Source of the DNA: Aureobasidium sp. EXF-3400
Lineage: Eukaryota; Ascomycota; Dothideomycetes; Dothideales; Saccotheciaceae
Reading direction: 5' to 3'
Length of the DNA: 64,000 nt
Assembly: GCA_024195585.1 (NCBI GenBank)
Contig: SWBL01000002.1
Coordinates: 1 to 64,000 of the forward strand
This document shows, in pieces, positions 35,334-47,165 of this stretch; position 1 is the stretch's first letter, and each line of letters opens with the position of its first letter. The position numbers and the translations under genes were made by a program. The notes beneath the pieces are model-generated. The model was given only the letters and a program-made list of their open reading frames with translations, was not told the DNA's origin and made no database searches.

Positions 35334-36381
35334 ATGACCATCCTCCTCACAGGCGGCACAGGAAAAACCTCCCTCCGCCTAGCGTCCCTCCTCCACTCCT
35401 CCTCCATCCCCGTCCTCTTGACTTCTCGCCGTGGCCCCTCAGCTTCCTCAACTTACCCCACCGTACGCTTCGATTGGAACGACTCCACCACATGGAGTAA
35501 CCCATTTTCCGCCGCCTCAGACATCTCAGCTGTATATCTACTTAGTGGAGAGCTTAGCGATCCAGCACCAATCCTGAATGCTTTCATTGATCTTACGATG
35601 AGCAAGGGAGTGAAGAGATTTGTGCTTTGCTCGGGCAGTTCATGTGAATATGGTGGTCCTTTCCATGGCAAAATATGGCAGAAACTCGATGAAAGTGGAG
35701 TTGAATGGGCAGTGTTGAGACCGAGTTGGTTTATGGGTATGCCTTTCTACTCCCTCTTTCCCCTTCCCTCTTCCCATCTCTTCCTCTTCCTCACTCCTTT
35801 TACGTTACCCTCACCTTTTCAATCAGAAATAATACTGACGAATCGATGGTAGAAAATCTCTCAGAACCAGGACACGGCCACTTCGAAACAATCACCCAAT
35901 ACTCCAAAATCTTCACCGCATGCTCAGATGGAAAAATCCCTTGGGTGTCTGCAAACGATATCGCTGCAGTTGCCTTTCGCTGTCTCACTGATAAGAAACC
36001 ACACAATCGTGCCTATCGCATCTTGGGTCCCGAGTTATTGACTTATGATGAGGTAAGTTTCTCTCCCGTCACTCCCTGCGTTTCTTCCCCGCAGCAGGTT
36101 CTCCAGAGATAGAGTGACTAATGAAGACAAAGGTTGCACAAAAACTCTCCAAACATCTGGATAAACAGATCACGCATGTGAAATTGAGTCCTGAGCAAAG
36201 AATCAAGGGAATGAAGGACGCAGGATTGCCAGAGGAGATGGCGAAGTTCTTGACTGGACTTGAAATTATGGCTGCAGAAGGAAAAGAAACATGGCAAGGC
36301 AATGATGTGGAGCTCGTTACAGGAAAAAAGGCCATCTCGTTTGATGAGTTTGTGGTGGCTAACAAACAAGCTTGGAACTGA
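35334..36381 (+). CDS. EasG/NmrA-like NAD(P)-binding reductase
   Basis: An NAD(P)-binding protein of the NmrA-like group, closest in feel to the ergot-alkaloid EasG/FgaFS family, which reduces iminium intermediates. Three exons, 35334-35736, 35853-36052 and 36133-36381, join in frame to 283 residues. Intron 1 has CTGAC before its acceptor; intron 2 begins GTAAGT. The start MTILLTGGTGKTSLRLA contains the GGTGKT dinucleotide loop, and RPSWFMENLSE spans intron 1. The C-terminal part (LSPEQRIKGMKDAGLPEEMA) is helical and family-typical. No prenyltransferase or other ergot gene lies in the window, so alkaloid synthesis is not implied. Its likely partners are the adjacent regulator and the MFS transporter. 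It ends 60 bases from the convergent golgin gene. Confidence 0.88.
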
Positions 36382-36441
36382 AGAGGGAGAAGAAGGGGAA
36401 GGAAGTATCCAAAGTGTCGGATTAATTCTAGCTTACACTCA

Positions 36442-39400
36442 TTACAACGATGAAATGGCACTAGCCCATCTCTGTTCATCCTTTCTGTGGAAGTTGTTAG
36501 TATATATGTGCACATGTGAATGCTAGAATGGTTCAACTTACTTGTCAAAGTGCAATAACATGCCCAATACAGGTACCAACTGTAACTGATGCTTCCTATC
36601 CTTCTGCTCCAAAAACTGCAAGAGCACATTTTTCAAGTACACATAATCCATAGCTTCGGCTTTGGCATCAGGTCCACCAGTGGTAGCTACACTGCCATTG
36701 CGACTCCCCATGGGCGAGCCAATTCGTGAGCTCTCGAGTGAGGACCGAGCGGACGGTTTCTCAGATCTACCCTTGAGTGTCTTGATTTCGTCTGCCAATG
36801 CCTTTGATGACTTTTGCAATGTGCTGAGACGAGTCTCTGTATCAGTCAACGATTTGCGAAGGTCGGTCTTCTCCTTTTCCAAAGCTTGAGAAGTGCGTTC
36901 GTGTTCGTCGAGTGCATCACGCAATTGGGTCATTGCGCTTCTGACCTCGGTCAATTCCTCAGTTGCAGCTTCAGACTTTCTCTCAAGTTCAGTCTTCTGT
37001 TTTCGCCATTGAGTCTCCTTTCTCTCGAATTCTTCTTTCTCGTCGTTAATGGAGGAGAGTGATGTTTCTGCATCTCTGAGCTTGTGCTTCAAGTCCTCGA
37101 GTTCACGGGCACGGCGACGACCGACGGTGACGGCTTCCTCTTCAGCGCGGTCTCGTTCTTCGATTGCTACATCCATGCGTTCACGCATCTCCTTGACGCG
37201 CGATTCGGCGCGACCTTCGACGTCGGCGAGCAAGCGGCGCATTGTTTCTGCTTCTCTGCTGCGTTCGCTCAGGAGACGGTGGGCATCTGCAAGTTCTTCC
37301 TCAAGACTCTCGCATCGTTCCTTTACCTCCTTCATTTGAGTAGCCAGTTCGCGGGTTTGATCTTGCATACTATCCATGAGAGATTGAGCTGATGCTTGTT
37401 GTACGGACTTGAGTTCGAGTTCACCCTTCAATCGTGATGACTCTTGAGTCAAAGTGGTGACTTGCTTCTCGAGATTCTGTAACTTTTCTCGCTGTTTCGA
37501 AGACTCTTCTTGTGCTTTGGTGAGGTCTTTCTGAAGCTTGTCTCGGGACTCGGTGGCTTCCTTCTGCGACTTTTCCGCGCGTTGAAGATCTTTTTGCGAC
37601 TTGTTGCTTTGCTCTTCCAGTGTCGCGATACGTTCTACGTTCTGCTTGACTTTGTCGTTCAGCGACTTCACCTCAGCGTCCTTGTCCTTTGACTGAGTCT
37701 TGTAAGTGGAAATCTCAGACTGCAAATCCTTCTCCTTGGCCTCCAGTTTGCGAAGAGTACTATTGGCTGTGCTAAGCTCTTCCTTGGTTTTCTTGAGCTC
37801 AGCAGCTTCTTGACGAAGACTTGTCAGCTCAGGTTGGATCTTGCCGAGGCGCTCCTTCAGTGCTGTTAGATCCTTGTATCTGGTCTGAGCCAATTCGTTG
37901 GCGGCTGACAGATCAGTTTGCAGAGAGGAACTCTTGGATTTGAGTTCGTCAAAGTCTGCAGTCAGAATCTTATGCTTTTCGCTCGATTCCCCATGACTTG
38001 ACTTCAGAGACTCGGTCTCTTTCTCGAGCTTCTTATTGGCGGCTTCGAGAGTGTCTTTTTCCTTCTGAATGACAGCCAGCTTATCTTCAAGCTCCTTGCT
38101 TGAGGTACCAGAGGACTGTTTGAGCTCATCTAGCTCTTTCTGGACCTTTGCATGTTCCTCAGTCTTTGACTTGATCTCAGACTGAAGGTCATCGCATTGC
38201 TTTTGAAGAGATTTGCACCTGTCTTCGAGTTGCTTCATCTCTTCGGCTCGTTCGCCAGAGTCGGAGTCCTTCTGTGCTTTCAGAGTTTTGATTTGATCTC
38301 TGGCGCCACACAGGTCATTGCCGATGTCTTTGAGCTGTTCTCTAAGATCGTCAATCTCCTCCTTAAGGTCGTCCTCACCCTTCAGCTTGGCATCCAGTCT
38401 GTCAATGGCTGCCTCCTTTTTCTCGATTTGAGAAGTAAGGTCCTTGATCTCGGCATCCTTCTGTTTGATGACAGTGTGCAACTCCTTGATCTTCTGATCG
38501 TTATCCTCGGAAGGAGAAGCTCTCGGAGCCAACTGGCTGAGAGAATTGGCGATGTGCGCTCTAGCGGCAGCCAACTGCTCAGGTGATAGGATGGATTCTT
38601 GCGGGACGGGCGCAGACTGTTCCTCGGGCTTTGGAGACGGCGCAGACGACGGTGGAGCACTCTCTGACACTTCTGCAGGCTTGTTTGCAGCAGCACCGCC
38701 CTTCTTCTTTTTCTTGTTCTTGTTCTTCTTCTTGGCAGCTGCGCTGTCTGCAGCTTGTGTGGGAGTGGCTGCTTCGATTGTGGCAGCAGAGGTGGTCTCG
38801 GGCTCGGCGATTGGGGACGCGTCTTGTTCGGGAATCTTGCAGTGACCACAGGCCAGGATCATCTGATAGGCGTCATCACGCTCTCCCTCGGCAGCTTTCA
38901 ATTGAACCCGTAGCTCGGTGAGTGAAGTATCCTGCGCAGAAACCACAGAAGAAGCCTCAGTGGCAGCCTTCAAGCCAGCCTGGCTCTTGTTCAAATCATC
39001 ACGCATGCTATCCATATCCTTCTGCAGCGATTTCTTGGTTGACTCGGCTTCAGTGACTTGTGACTTGAGTGTCTTGACCAGACCATCCAGAGTTTCCAGG
39101 CGCTTCTTGTCGGCATCACTGGCCTTCTTGTTGGTGTTGTCTTGGCTAGCTCTGTCCTTGTTTTCTGTCTCAAGCTTGTTCAGAGCATCCTGGGCAGAGG
39201 CGACCTTGTTCTTGAACTCCTCGATCTGAGTGCTGGCAGTATTGAGGTCCGAAGTTGCCTTGTTGAGCTTGTCGCTCAAAGATTTGATGCGCGATTCCAG
39301 TGGTTCCTTGTCTGATGCCGAGATGTTATCAATCTGGTCCAGTTGTATTCTGATCTTTTCAATAGCATTTTCTGAATCCTTGAATTTTTTCTCCAGATCA

Positions 39401-40603
39401 AACTTTTGTTTCTCCAACTCAGAAGACTTTTGCTCAAACTCGGACTTTTGCTTTTCCAGATCAGACTTTTGCTTTTCCAAGTCGGCAACCTTCTTCTGCG
39501 AGTCAGAGTCAGACTGGTCTTGTGATTCCTTTGCGCTCGAGTGGTCCTTGGATGCCTTGTCGAGTTCTTCACGGGCCTTCTTGTCGGAGTCCTGGGCAGT
39601 CTTCAAGTCGGTCTCCAGAGAGGTGATTTTGTCGTTCAGTTCTTCAACCTGGCGGGTCTTTTGATCCAACTCTTCCTGCAAACGCGGGGCCTCTTCCTCG
39701 TAAGAAAAGAAATCCTCGCTCTTCCTGGTAGATTTTGCATCCTTGTCGTCAACAGATAGAGTGGTTGCGCCCAGAGGGTCCGTCTCAGTGGCAGATTTGT
39801 TCCTCTCATCCCTCTCTTTCTTCAGACCAGCGGCCTCATCGTGGGCTTCCTTTGCTCTCTTCTCAGCATCATCCAGTTTGCGCTTGATGTCGTCTTTTTC
39901 TCCAGTGACCTTTTTGTACTCCTCCATGACCATGTCGCCTTTGAGGTTGAGCTGCATCAGATATTCGACCAGGGCGGAGGGATCGGCGATGGAAGTGAGA
40001 GGGGTGTTTTCGCGGAGAGCAGCCTCGAAAGGCTCGATTGCGGTGACCCTTGCATGAGCGATGCGGTAGGAACGGAGGAGCTCGGTGTAGCGGGATTCCA
40101 GCTTTTCGAGTTTTCGCAACTTCTGACGGACATCCTGAGGCAAGTCTTCGGGCTGCTTTCCTCCATCTTGGGCTTTCTCGGAGGGGGTGGCATCGGACTG
40201 AGCGGGCTCTTTCTCGTTGGTCGATGTGGCAGGCTGATCGGAGGACGATGCCGAGGGTTCGGTCGCAGCAGGATTGGGAGTAGCGGTACGAGTCGGAGGC
40301 TCGTCGTCGTCAATGACAAAGTGGCTCGGGTCAGGACCTTTGGCGGGAATGCCGCGATTCGAGTCGGCGCGGGCACGATTGGCTGGACGATTTGGCGATT
40401 CGGTTCTCGAGACGCCTCTTCTAGCGGCGGTCGAAGGAGTGCGTTTCACAGGAGAGGATGTGCCGGGCTGCCCTCTTTGGCGAGCTTGTTCCTCTGCGAT
40501 CTTGGAATCCAAGAACGAGTCCAAGTTGCCTTTGAGGCGCTGAACATGATCGTCAGGAGATTGGTTGATTATGGTTTAGGGTGTGGGTGCTTACTTGAAA
40601 CAT
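36442..40603 (-). CDS. IMH1: Imh1-type golgin with GRIP domain
   Basis: A coiled-coil tether of the late Golgi, held there by a GRIP domain that binds Arl1. Exons are 40603-40595, 40539-36542 and 36484-36442, giving 1,349 residues. Exon 1 is only nine bases (ATGTTTCAA) followed by GTAAGC, so the protein starts MFQRLKGNLDSFLDSKIAEEQARQ in two parts, as family members do. Intron 2 has GTAAGT and a full ACTAAC branch, and adds the end KKDEQRWASAISSL. Residues 1-150 are disordered, most of the rest is heptad coiled coil, with a Lys-rich patch (KKKNKNKKKKKGG) near the middle. The GRIP domain (DYVYLKNVLLQFL, QLVPVLGMLLHF) is at the C terminus. The first exon of lunapark lies 270 bases away on the other strand. 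Confidence 0.93.
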
Positions 40604-40873
40604 GATGAAATGTCTATGATGCAACAAGCAGCATATTCACAAGAACAATACCAACGAGAGAGCTCCTGAGGAAGGAACACCAGGAGAGTTGTTGATGGCC
40701 GGATCTCGGCAGGTCGGCGACACGCAGCGCTTTCGGCTTGTGATGGCCCTTGTCATCTGTGCTTTCGGCAGGAAGGTGCAACCCTAAAACACGTCATACG
40801 CGCTGTGAGTGAGCGACACGTTCGTCTGTCTTCTTTTCTCTCAGACTAGACACATGCATCTCTCATAGCAAAA

Positions 40874-42032
40874 ATGGTTTCTTTCTGGCCCTTCAAGGTA
40901 TACTAAGTCTCTTTTTCATATCATATTCTGTGCTTCACTGACACTACCCGTCTAGGGTCACGACTCTACCTCGGCAGCGTCATTCGAAAAGCTGCTGTCT
41001 TCCCTTTCGTCCAAAATCAACAAAGAAAGCGCTCACAATGACCGTCTGCACCAAAGGCAACGTCGCTACAAAGTCTTGTGGACACTATATACCACCTTTG
41101 CCTATCTTCTCGCCGCTACCATCCTCATCTTGGTCACCGGTCTGTCAAACTGTTCCGCTGTAGAGTACACCGGCCTGGCCGCATCACCTCTCCTCATCTA
41201 TGCTGTCAGAACGGCTCTTGATGCCTTCTTCAACTACCGCCTTGCTTCAAGTCAAAATTACCTCAACCATTTGAACAAACAACGCGACGATGCCATCTCA
41301 AAGCTCAAGGTAGCAACCAAGTACAACTCGACTCAGCAACTGCTAGACAAGTACGGTGGCTCTACTCCCACAAAGTCTCCTCAGCAAAAGCCAAACCAGC
41401 AGCAAACCACTCCCACAAAGAAGCAGCAAGCTCCGGTCAAAAGAACAGGATTGCCTCCCCCACCCACTGCGAACATTCCTGGACGCCAACTGCCTCCTTC
41501 TTTCCAGCCAATGACCCCTCCACAAGGAGCCCCTCAGTTCCAGTCCCTGCCTCCGCAACCTCAACGTGAGCCTCAAGCCGACTTTGCTCCAAACGCCTTC
41601 ACCGCACCCACCCCACGCGACCAAACTCCTTACGCTTCCTCCGGTCCCCGCTGGTACGATAGAATCCTGGACATTGTCCTCGGTGACGACGAAACTTTAC
41701 CAAAAAACCGCATCGTCCTGTTGTGCCGCAAGTGCCGCTTGGTAAATGGCCAAGCCCCTCCTGGAACCCGATCCCTGGAAGACCTGGGCTCATGGAGATG
41801 TAAGGAATGTCATGCTCTCAATGGACAAGATTCGGAAGCCAAAGCAATGATTAGGGAGATTGCTGAAAAGTCCACTGTCAGTGACGGAGCAAAGGAGATG
41901 CAGGAGGTCCAAGGCGCTGAGAAATCGGGTCAAGATCAGACAACTGATGATGAGGAGGAGCAGGAAGAGGAAGGATCAGTCTCTACACCTGCCACTTCGA
42001 CTAGAAGCAAAGTCAGGCAGCGTAAGAAGTAG
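40874..42032 (+). CDS. LNP1: Lunapark, ER junction protein
   Basis: An ER membrane protein that stabilises three-way junctions of the tubular network. Two exons, 40874-40897 and 40956-42032 (intron 58 bases), give 366 residues starting MVSFWPFK. Two close hydrophobic segments (LWTLYTTFAYLLAATILIL and YTGLAASPLLIYAVRTAL) fit the hairpin, followed by a short coiled coil (NKQRDDAISKLK). A Pro/Gln-rich linker precedes PRWYDRILDIVLGDDE and the Cys4 zinc finger (LCRKCRLVNGQAPPG ... WRCKECHALNG). The tail is acidic and ends in basic RQRKK. The architecture matches the family from end to end. It converges on the molybdenum-cofactor gene with only 44 bases between stops, so their 3' ends must overlap. 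Confidence 0.95.
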
Positions 42033-42076
42033 ACTGCCGTCCGTTTCGAGCGAGGACAAAAACTCTTAACCTATAC

Positions 42077-44160
42077 TCAAATATCACCAATCAATTTTCC
42101 CATCAACAACGCATCAACCATATCCCCTTTCTTGATCACCCCCTCACCGGCAGGTAAACACAACAAAGCATTCGCACCCTTGAAACTTCCAATCCTCGAA
42201 CTCCTCTGTCCACCAGTGGAAACAGCATGCAACAACCCCTCACCACCAACCTTGACCACCGCACGATGAAACTCATCTCGTTGTTTATCTAAGTTCACAT
42301 CGCCATCAAGTTTCACCCTAACCCTCGCACAGCCTTTAGGTTCCACCCCAGCAAGTTTATGCAATGCAGGTAACACGAAAAGGTGATAGGTAACTACACA
42401 ACTGGCAGGATTGCCTGGGAGCGAGAAAACAGCTTTGGTGATGCGGGAGCCGTCGTTGGACTTCACGGGGATGGTGGCGAAGGTTGTCGGTTTGCCGGGT
42501 TTCATGGCGACGCGGCCGAAGTGGATTGTTCCGCCGAGAGAGCGCTCGAGGGTGGGTTTTAGGAGGTCGAGTTCGCCCATGCTGACGCCGCCGGAGGTGA
42601 TGATTACGTCGACTTTGCGGGTTGCGTCGCGGAGGGTTTGCTCTAGGGCTCCTGGTCTGTGATTTCTCTTGTCAGTGTTTGTTTCTTTCTGGGTTGGAGG
42701 TGAAGAAGGGGAATTTACTTGTCAGACACAATACCCAAGTCTACGGCTTCGAAGCCTGAGCCTCGGATAGCGGTTAGGAGGGTAGGACGATTGGTATCTC
42801 TGACCTCTCCTCTTCTCAGTTCTCCCTCGCGATTATGGTTTACAATCTCGTCTCCCGTGCTCAAGACACCCACAACGGGTTTCTTGTACACAGACACTTC
42901 CTTGACGCCTACAGAAGCCAGCAAGCCAAACTCCCCGCCAACAGCAGAAATGCCTTCGCCTTTTTGCATAATCACATCGCCAGCTTGAACATCCGAGCCC
43001 ACTTCTCTGACATTCTCTCCAACCTCAATCTCATCAGTCAGAATCTCGACTTCCTTTTCCTCGGTGCCGTCCTCGGTTTTGGAAATAAGGAGGGTGTCTT
43101 CGACCATAACCACACTGGTAGCACCAGGAGGTAAAGGCGCTCCAGTGGTGATTCTAGCAATCTGTCCTTTTTGCAATTCTTGGTGTTCTCCAGCTTGAGC
43201 GTGCGAGATCATGGCGACAGGGAATGTTCCTTTTGTGCTGGGGGCTGAAGGGTTGGTGATGATGGCATAGCCATCTACAATGCTGGCGCGGAAGGCAGGG
43301 ACGGATTCATTTGCTGTGACGTCTTGAGCTAGAACATGACCGACTAGGGCTTCGTTGACTGGAAGTGTGATAATAGTTGGTGAAGGCGTGTGAAGGTCGA
43401 TCTGCTGCAGAGCTGAGCTGACTGAGAGCATTGGGTAAGGAGAATGTCTGTGTCTCCTACTAGGTCCTTGGGAGGGATCATTAGATTGCTGGGGTCGATC
43501 CTCAGGTGAAGTGTGAGCTTTAGGACCATGATGTCCATGTCCATGATCATGACCACACCCATGACCATGATGATGTCCCTGCTTATGACCACCTTCCTTC
43601 TCACCACCACCAACTCCTGCCTCCTTCTCCAATTTCTGTACTCCGCCTGAGTGCATCTGTCTCGAGTCACCACCACTCGCCTGCAAACAAGCATGACTAA
43701 GCAACTTAAACACCGCCTCCAAATTTTCTTTTGCACCCTTGGGACTCCCCGGAAGCGTGATAATCAGTGTCTGACCTCTGACTCCCGCAACAGGTCTACT
43801 CATAACTGCAAAAGGCGTCACTTGCAGACTACTCGCCAACATACCGTGCACCAACCCGGGAGCCTGCTTTTCAATCAACGGGCCCACAGCCTCGGGCGTC
43901 ACATCCTTGACCGCAAAACCAGTACCTCCAGAAGTAATAATGAGATTGATGCCTTCACCGCAGGATTTGAGAACAGCTTCTTGAATCGCAGGAACTGAAT
44001 CGGGGATGATTTGTGTGGTTGAGATGTTCCAGTTGGAGGAGCCGAGGTCGGTGAACACTTGCGAGAGGACAGGAATGCATTTATCAGTCGAGGGATCTTT
44101 GGAAGCGGTCTCTGAAATTATCAAGATCGCTGCTGTGAGCTTGGGTTGTGAAGACGCCAT
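42077..44160 (-). CDS. cnxE: Gephyrin-type molybdenum cofactor synthesis protein (MogA-MoeA fusion)
   Basis: A cytosolic enzyme that adenylates molybdopterin and inserts molybdate, the last two steps of Moco synthesis for nitrate reductase and related enzymes. Two exons, 44160-42719 and 42656-42077 (intron 62 bases, CTGAC branch), give 673 residues. The N-terminal MogA/G domain shows SGGTGFAVKDVTPEAV near 80 and LPGSPKGAKENLEAVF. The C-terminal MoeA/E domain shows VDGYAI, TGAPLPPGATSVVMVEDT, VLSTGDEIV, ITSGGVSMGE and LPGNPASCVVTYHLFV. The linker at about 190-217 holds around eleven His (GHHHGHGCGHDHGHGHHG), a likely metal-binding patch. The domain order is the same as in gephyrin. It is tail-to-tail with lunapark. 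Confidence 0.95.
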
Positions 44161-44612
44161 GATTCCTGAGTTTCGATGTTGTATGGAATGGTGGATGGCG
44201 TGAGGTCGAGGAAAGCGGGAGTGTTTTGCGGAGACAGCATCAAGATAAGAAGTGGATTACTCAGGCGTGCAAGGTTCCGTATTGCGCTCCAATTTATGCC
44301 GTATGACAAAAATCAGGTCGAAATGCAAGTAATCATGAAGTACTACAGCAAAGCAGAGTTGTGGTAGATTGGTTTCATTTTGCTATACAAAGGTCTATAC
44401 ACGGTGGTGGACTTCCACAATTCAGATGCTTCAAAAAAACGACATGGCTCCCTATTTGCTTCGCTCCGGACGCCCTACTAACGCTGGTCTGCCAAAGTTG
44501 CGACAATGCTTGTTTTGGAGCAGCTTGAACCGACCCTTCTCTTCTTGTGATCGATGTCGTTTGAATTATGACTCCTCTCATCGCTGGTAAAAAGCATACG
44601 AGCATTGATCGT
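44161..44612. other. Promoter of cnxE and 3' region of the V-ATPase gene
   Basis: 450 bases between two genes transcribed in the same leftward direction. No frame or RNA gene of note. Confidence 0.4.
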
Positions 44613-45454
44613 TTAGGCGAAATCGGCAGCAGGGCCGGAGAGCAGGAGACCGATGATAAGACCAAAGAGACCGAGGACGGAACTGAAGATCTCGATGACA
44701 AGAATCTTGACGAACCTGTATGACAGAGTCAGTATGATTGGAATAGGTAGATGCGAGGGACGAGGAGCAACGTACAAGCTAGGATCAGCAGCATCGGCAA
44801 GCGCAGCACTGCTACCGTTGATACCAACAGAAACACCGCAGACCAGGTTGCAAGCGCCGACCAACAGACCAGACCAGAACAAGGCGAAACCAGTGTAGTA
44901 GTTGCTGCCAGATCTTGCGGCGTCAGGGCCGACCGAAGCCATCTTTGCCGAAAAGACAATGGACATGATGACACCGTAGATGGCGACGACTTCGCAGAAA
45001 ATGATGGAGATCAAGTTCTTTGTTCTGATTCTGGGAGCCTTGACACCACCACCGAGGATCGAGGAACCGGTAATGAAAATACCCCTGTTGAGCTTGTCTC
45101 AGTATTTTGTTCTTTCCATGCTGTTTCTTCTGAATGCGCAGTGTACTGACCATGCAGCTCCGACGACCGAGAGACCGATACAGAGGGCGATACCCGTGCT
45201 AGCCCATGCGTGAGGCGAGATGCTGAGGAGGAAGTCTCCGACCTGAGAGGGGTATTAGACGGGGAACTCATCGCGCTTGGTGTTGGGCGAGCGGCATACG
45301 TTGAAAGCTTCACCCTCTCCATTGAAGAGCATGTCTATGGCGGCATATTAGCTTTGGGTGCATGGGGGATGCAGGCAAAGGGTGGTCGCTTACAGAGCCC
45401 GATAACGATCAGGGCAGTGGTTGCGCCATAGTAGCCGTATGTGAGACCGCCCAT
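44613..45454 (-). CDS. VMA16: V-type H+-ATPase proteolipid subunit c''
   Basis: The c'' proteolipid of the membrane Vo ring of the vacuolar proton pump. Five exons, 45454-45394, 45334-45300, 45242-45151, 45084-44776 and 44715-44613, give 199 residues. All junctions keep frame (donors GTAAGC, GTATGC, GTCAGT, GTACGT). After a short N-terminal helix ([13 protein letters not shown]), [26 protein letters not shown] forms the next one in two parts. [19 protein letters not shown] carries the proton-binding Glu, and [19 protein letters not shown] forms the last helix. The [16 protein letters not shown] loop separates c'' from the c subunit. Length fits yeast Vma16. It is divergent from the TMEM42-like gene, with 221 bases between start codons. 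Confidence 0.95.
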
Positions 45455-45675
45455 GTTGATTAATCGAGGACCGCGCAGTCGTCGTCGTTGATTGAAAGAC
45501 CGAATAGCAAGATCCCTACAGACTTGCCAACGTTGGAGGTGACGCTTCGGGCAACCTACAATGATGCGCGTCGGTAATCTCCGTCACTTGCATCCGCGAG
45601 CCTCAGCCTTGGCATCATCAAGGTCGCGACATCAGACTGGAGCGTATTGGCAGTCCAGTTTGTCGCATATCAACC

Positions 45676-46385
45676 ATGTCAACTTCTACTCCCAAATGGT
45701 TGCTCTTTGCAATCGCCAGTGGAGCATGTGCTGCTCTGAACGGTGTATTCGCCAAACTGTGAGACACACAAAGCGCAATCGCCATATCACCCCGGCTCAC
45801 AACTACAGCACTACAACACATCTGACCACAGCATGGGCCGAATCGCTGTCTCATGTCTTTGGCCTGTCAGGTCCTAACAAATTCTTCGAGTTTCTCGTTC
45901 GTGGTGTACGTCACTGCCTTAATACCCAATGCAACATCATCACAGGTCCTGACTCTCCCTCCTAGCTCTTCTTCGTCTTGAACCTCATCTTCAACGGAAT
46001 AATGTGGGGTCTGTTTACACGTGCCCTTACGCTCGCCTCGAGTACAACAAGAGTCAGCGTCATCAACACATCTGCCAACTTCATGATCACCGCCGTCCTG
46101 GGCGTCCTCATCTTCTCCGAAACTCTGCCTGGTCTCTGGTTACTCGGAGCTGCCATGTTGGTCGCTGGAAGTGTCATCATTGGAAGAAGAGAAGAAGGCA
46201 AAGAGACGGGCAGTGCGGGAACTGCAGGCGCTGAGCCGACTGTGCTTGCGACCGATGATACAGATACCACTCGATTTGCCGACGAGCCAGATGCTCCGTT
46301 GGAGGGACGTGATGATGACCAAGCCTTCAAGGACGCACCGAGCACACACGAGTTGGAAAACACTGATAGAGTATGGTCAAGTTGA
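45676..46385 (+). CDS. TMEM42-like EamA-type membrane protein
   Basis: A small membrane protein of the drug/metabolite transporter (EamA) superfamily, matching the TMEM42 group; no known substrate. Three exons, 45676-45758, 45809-45905 and 45966-46385, give 199 residues. The borders keep frame through ...VFAKL-TTTHLTTAW and FLVRG-LFFVLNL. Helices are seen at WLLFAIASGACAALNGVFA, LFFVLNLIFNGIMWGLFT, STTRVSVINTSANFMITAVL and LPGLWLLGAAMLVAGSVIIG. The last 55 residues are acidic, hydrophilic and poorly conserved in feel. Only one EamA repeat is present, so it may work as a dimer (inference). It shares a short divergent promoter with the V-ATPase c'' gene. Confidence 0.85.
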
Positions 46386-46613
46386 TAGAAGGATCGCTTG
46401 TTAGAACATGATATAACATAGACCTGTCGTTCCATCTCGCCCATAGCTATGCACGCGACAAAGGAGAAGACATCAAAAGTAAAAGCAGCGAAACAAGTAC
46501 ATGAAGTATAGTGCAGTTCCTCCAGATCAAGACAGACCAAGGGAGAATTGTTGTATTGTGGGTATAAAGGGTTGTTGTGGAATCATTGGTCGTTATGAAG
46601 GTCTTGCGGCAAT

Positions 46614-47165
46614 CTAGTCGTGTGACTGGACCTTGTTGTTGCCCTTGACGGCTTCTGCGTAGCTGGGAGGGCCTGCAGCATCGGCCTTGGTCGTTCCACT
46701 AGGCATCTGCTGATCTTGACGGTATTGTTGAGGGTGCGAGCCTTCGGGCTGATTACTGGGACCACCGGCGATGGTGCCATATCCAGGACCTCTCGAGCTG
46801 CTCACAGAAGGACGATGGCTTTGCTGGACATAGTAGTATGTCACGCGGCCGCCGTCGGCTTCTTGGTCGACCTGCTCGTATGTTGGGTCGGGATATTTAG
46901 CGATGATGTACCAGGCGTGGATGAGACCGGGGAAGAAGCCCAAGCAGCTGAGGGCGATGTTGATGAGGGAGTCGGCAGAGCAGAGACCGCGCTTAACCCA
47001 TACTGCGAGCTGTCAGCAACTGATTGATCCAAAGTCCATGTTTCCCTGCTTGGTCCATGCTGCGCCGGTGGCTGCGTGTGGAGAAGGAAAACGCGGTCGT
47101 CACTCACCAGCGATAGGCGGGAAAAGGATGGCTAGGAAGCCCAGGAAGATATCACTGCCGCACAT
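46614..47165 (-). CDS. PMP3/SNA-family small membrane protein with PPxY tail
   Basis: A 148-residue member of the Pmp3/UPF0057 family, two-helix proteins of plasma and vacuolar membranes. Two exons, 47165-47108 and 47002-46614, join in frame. The first helix is SDIFLGFLAILFPPIAG and the second SLINIALSCLGFFPGLIHAWYIIA, joined by VWVKRGLCSADS, the family loop. Unlike the 50-60-residue Pmp3 core, this one has a 90-residue hydrophilic tail rich in Gln, Ser and Pro that contains GPPSYAEAV. This PPxY motif is known in yeast Sna3 and Sna4 to bind the ubiquitin ligase Rsp5 and direct the protein to the vacuole. By that likeness this is a Sna3/Sna4-type protein. Confidence 0.88.

Noticed and set aside
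35334..36381. Part of an ergot-alkaloid cluster
   Set aside because: Only an EasG-like reductase is present; no dimethylallyl-tryptophan synthase or other pathway gene lies in the window.
39841..40605. Plus-strand frame of 254 codons over the 5' part of the golgin gene
   Set aside because: It is the opposite strand of a coiled-coil and Ser/Pro-rich region with a firmly assigned gene.
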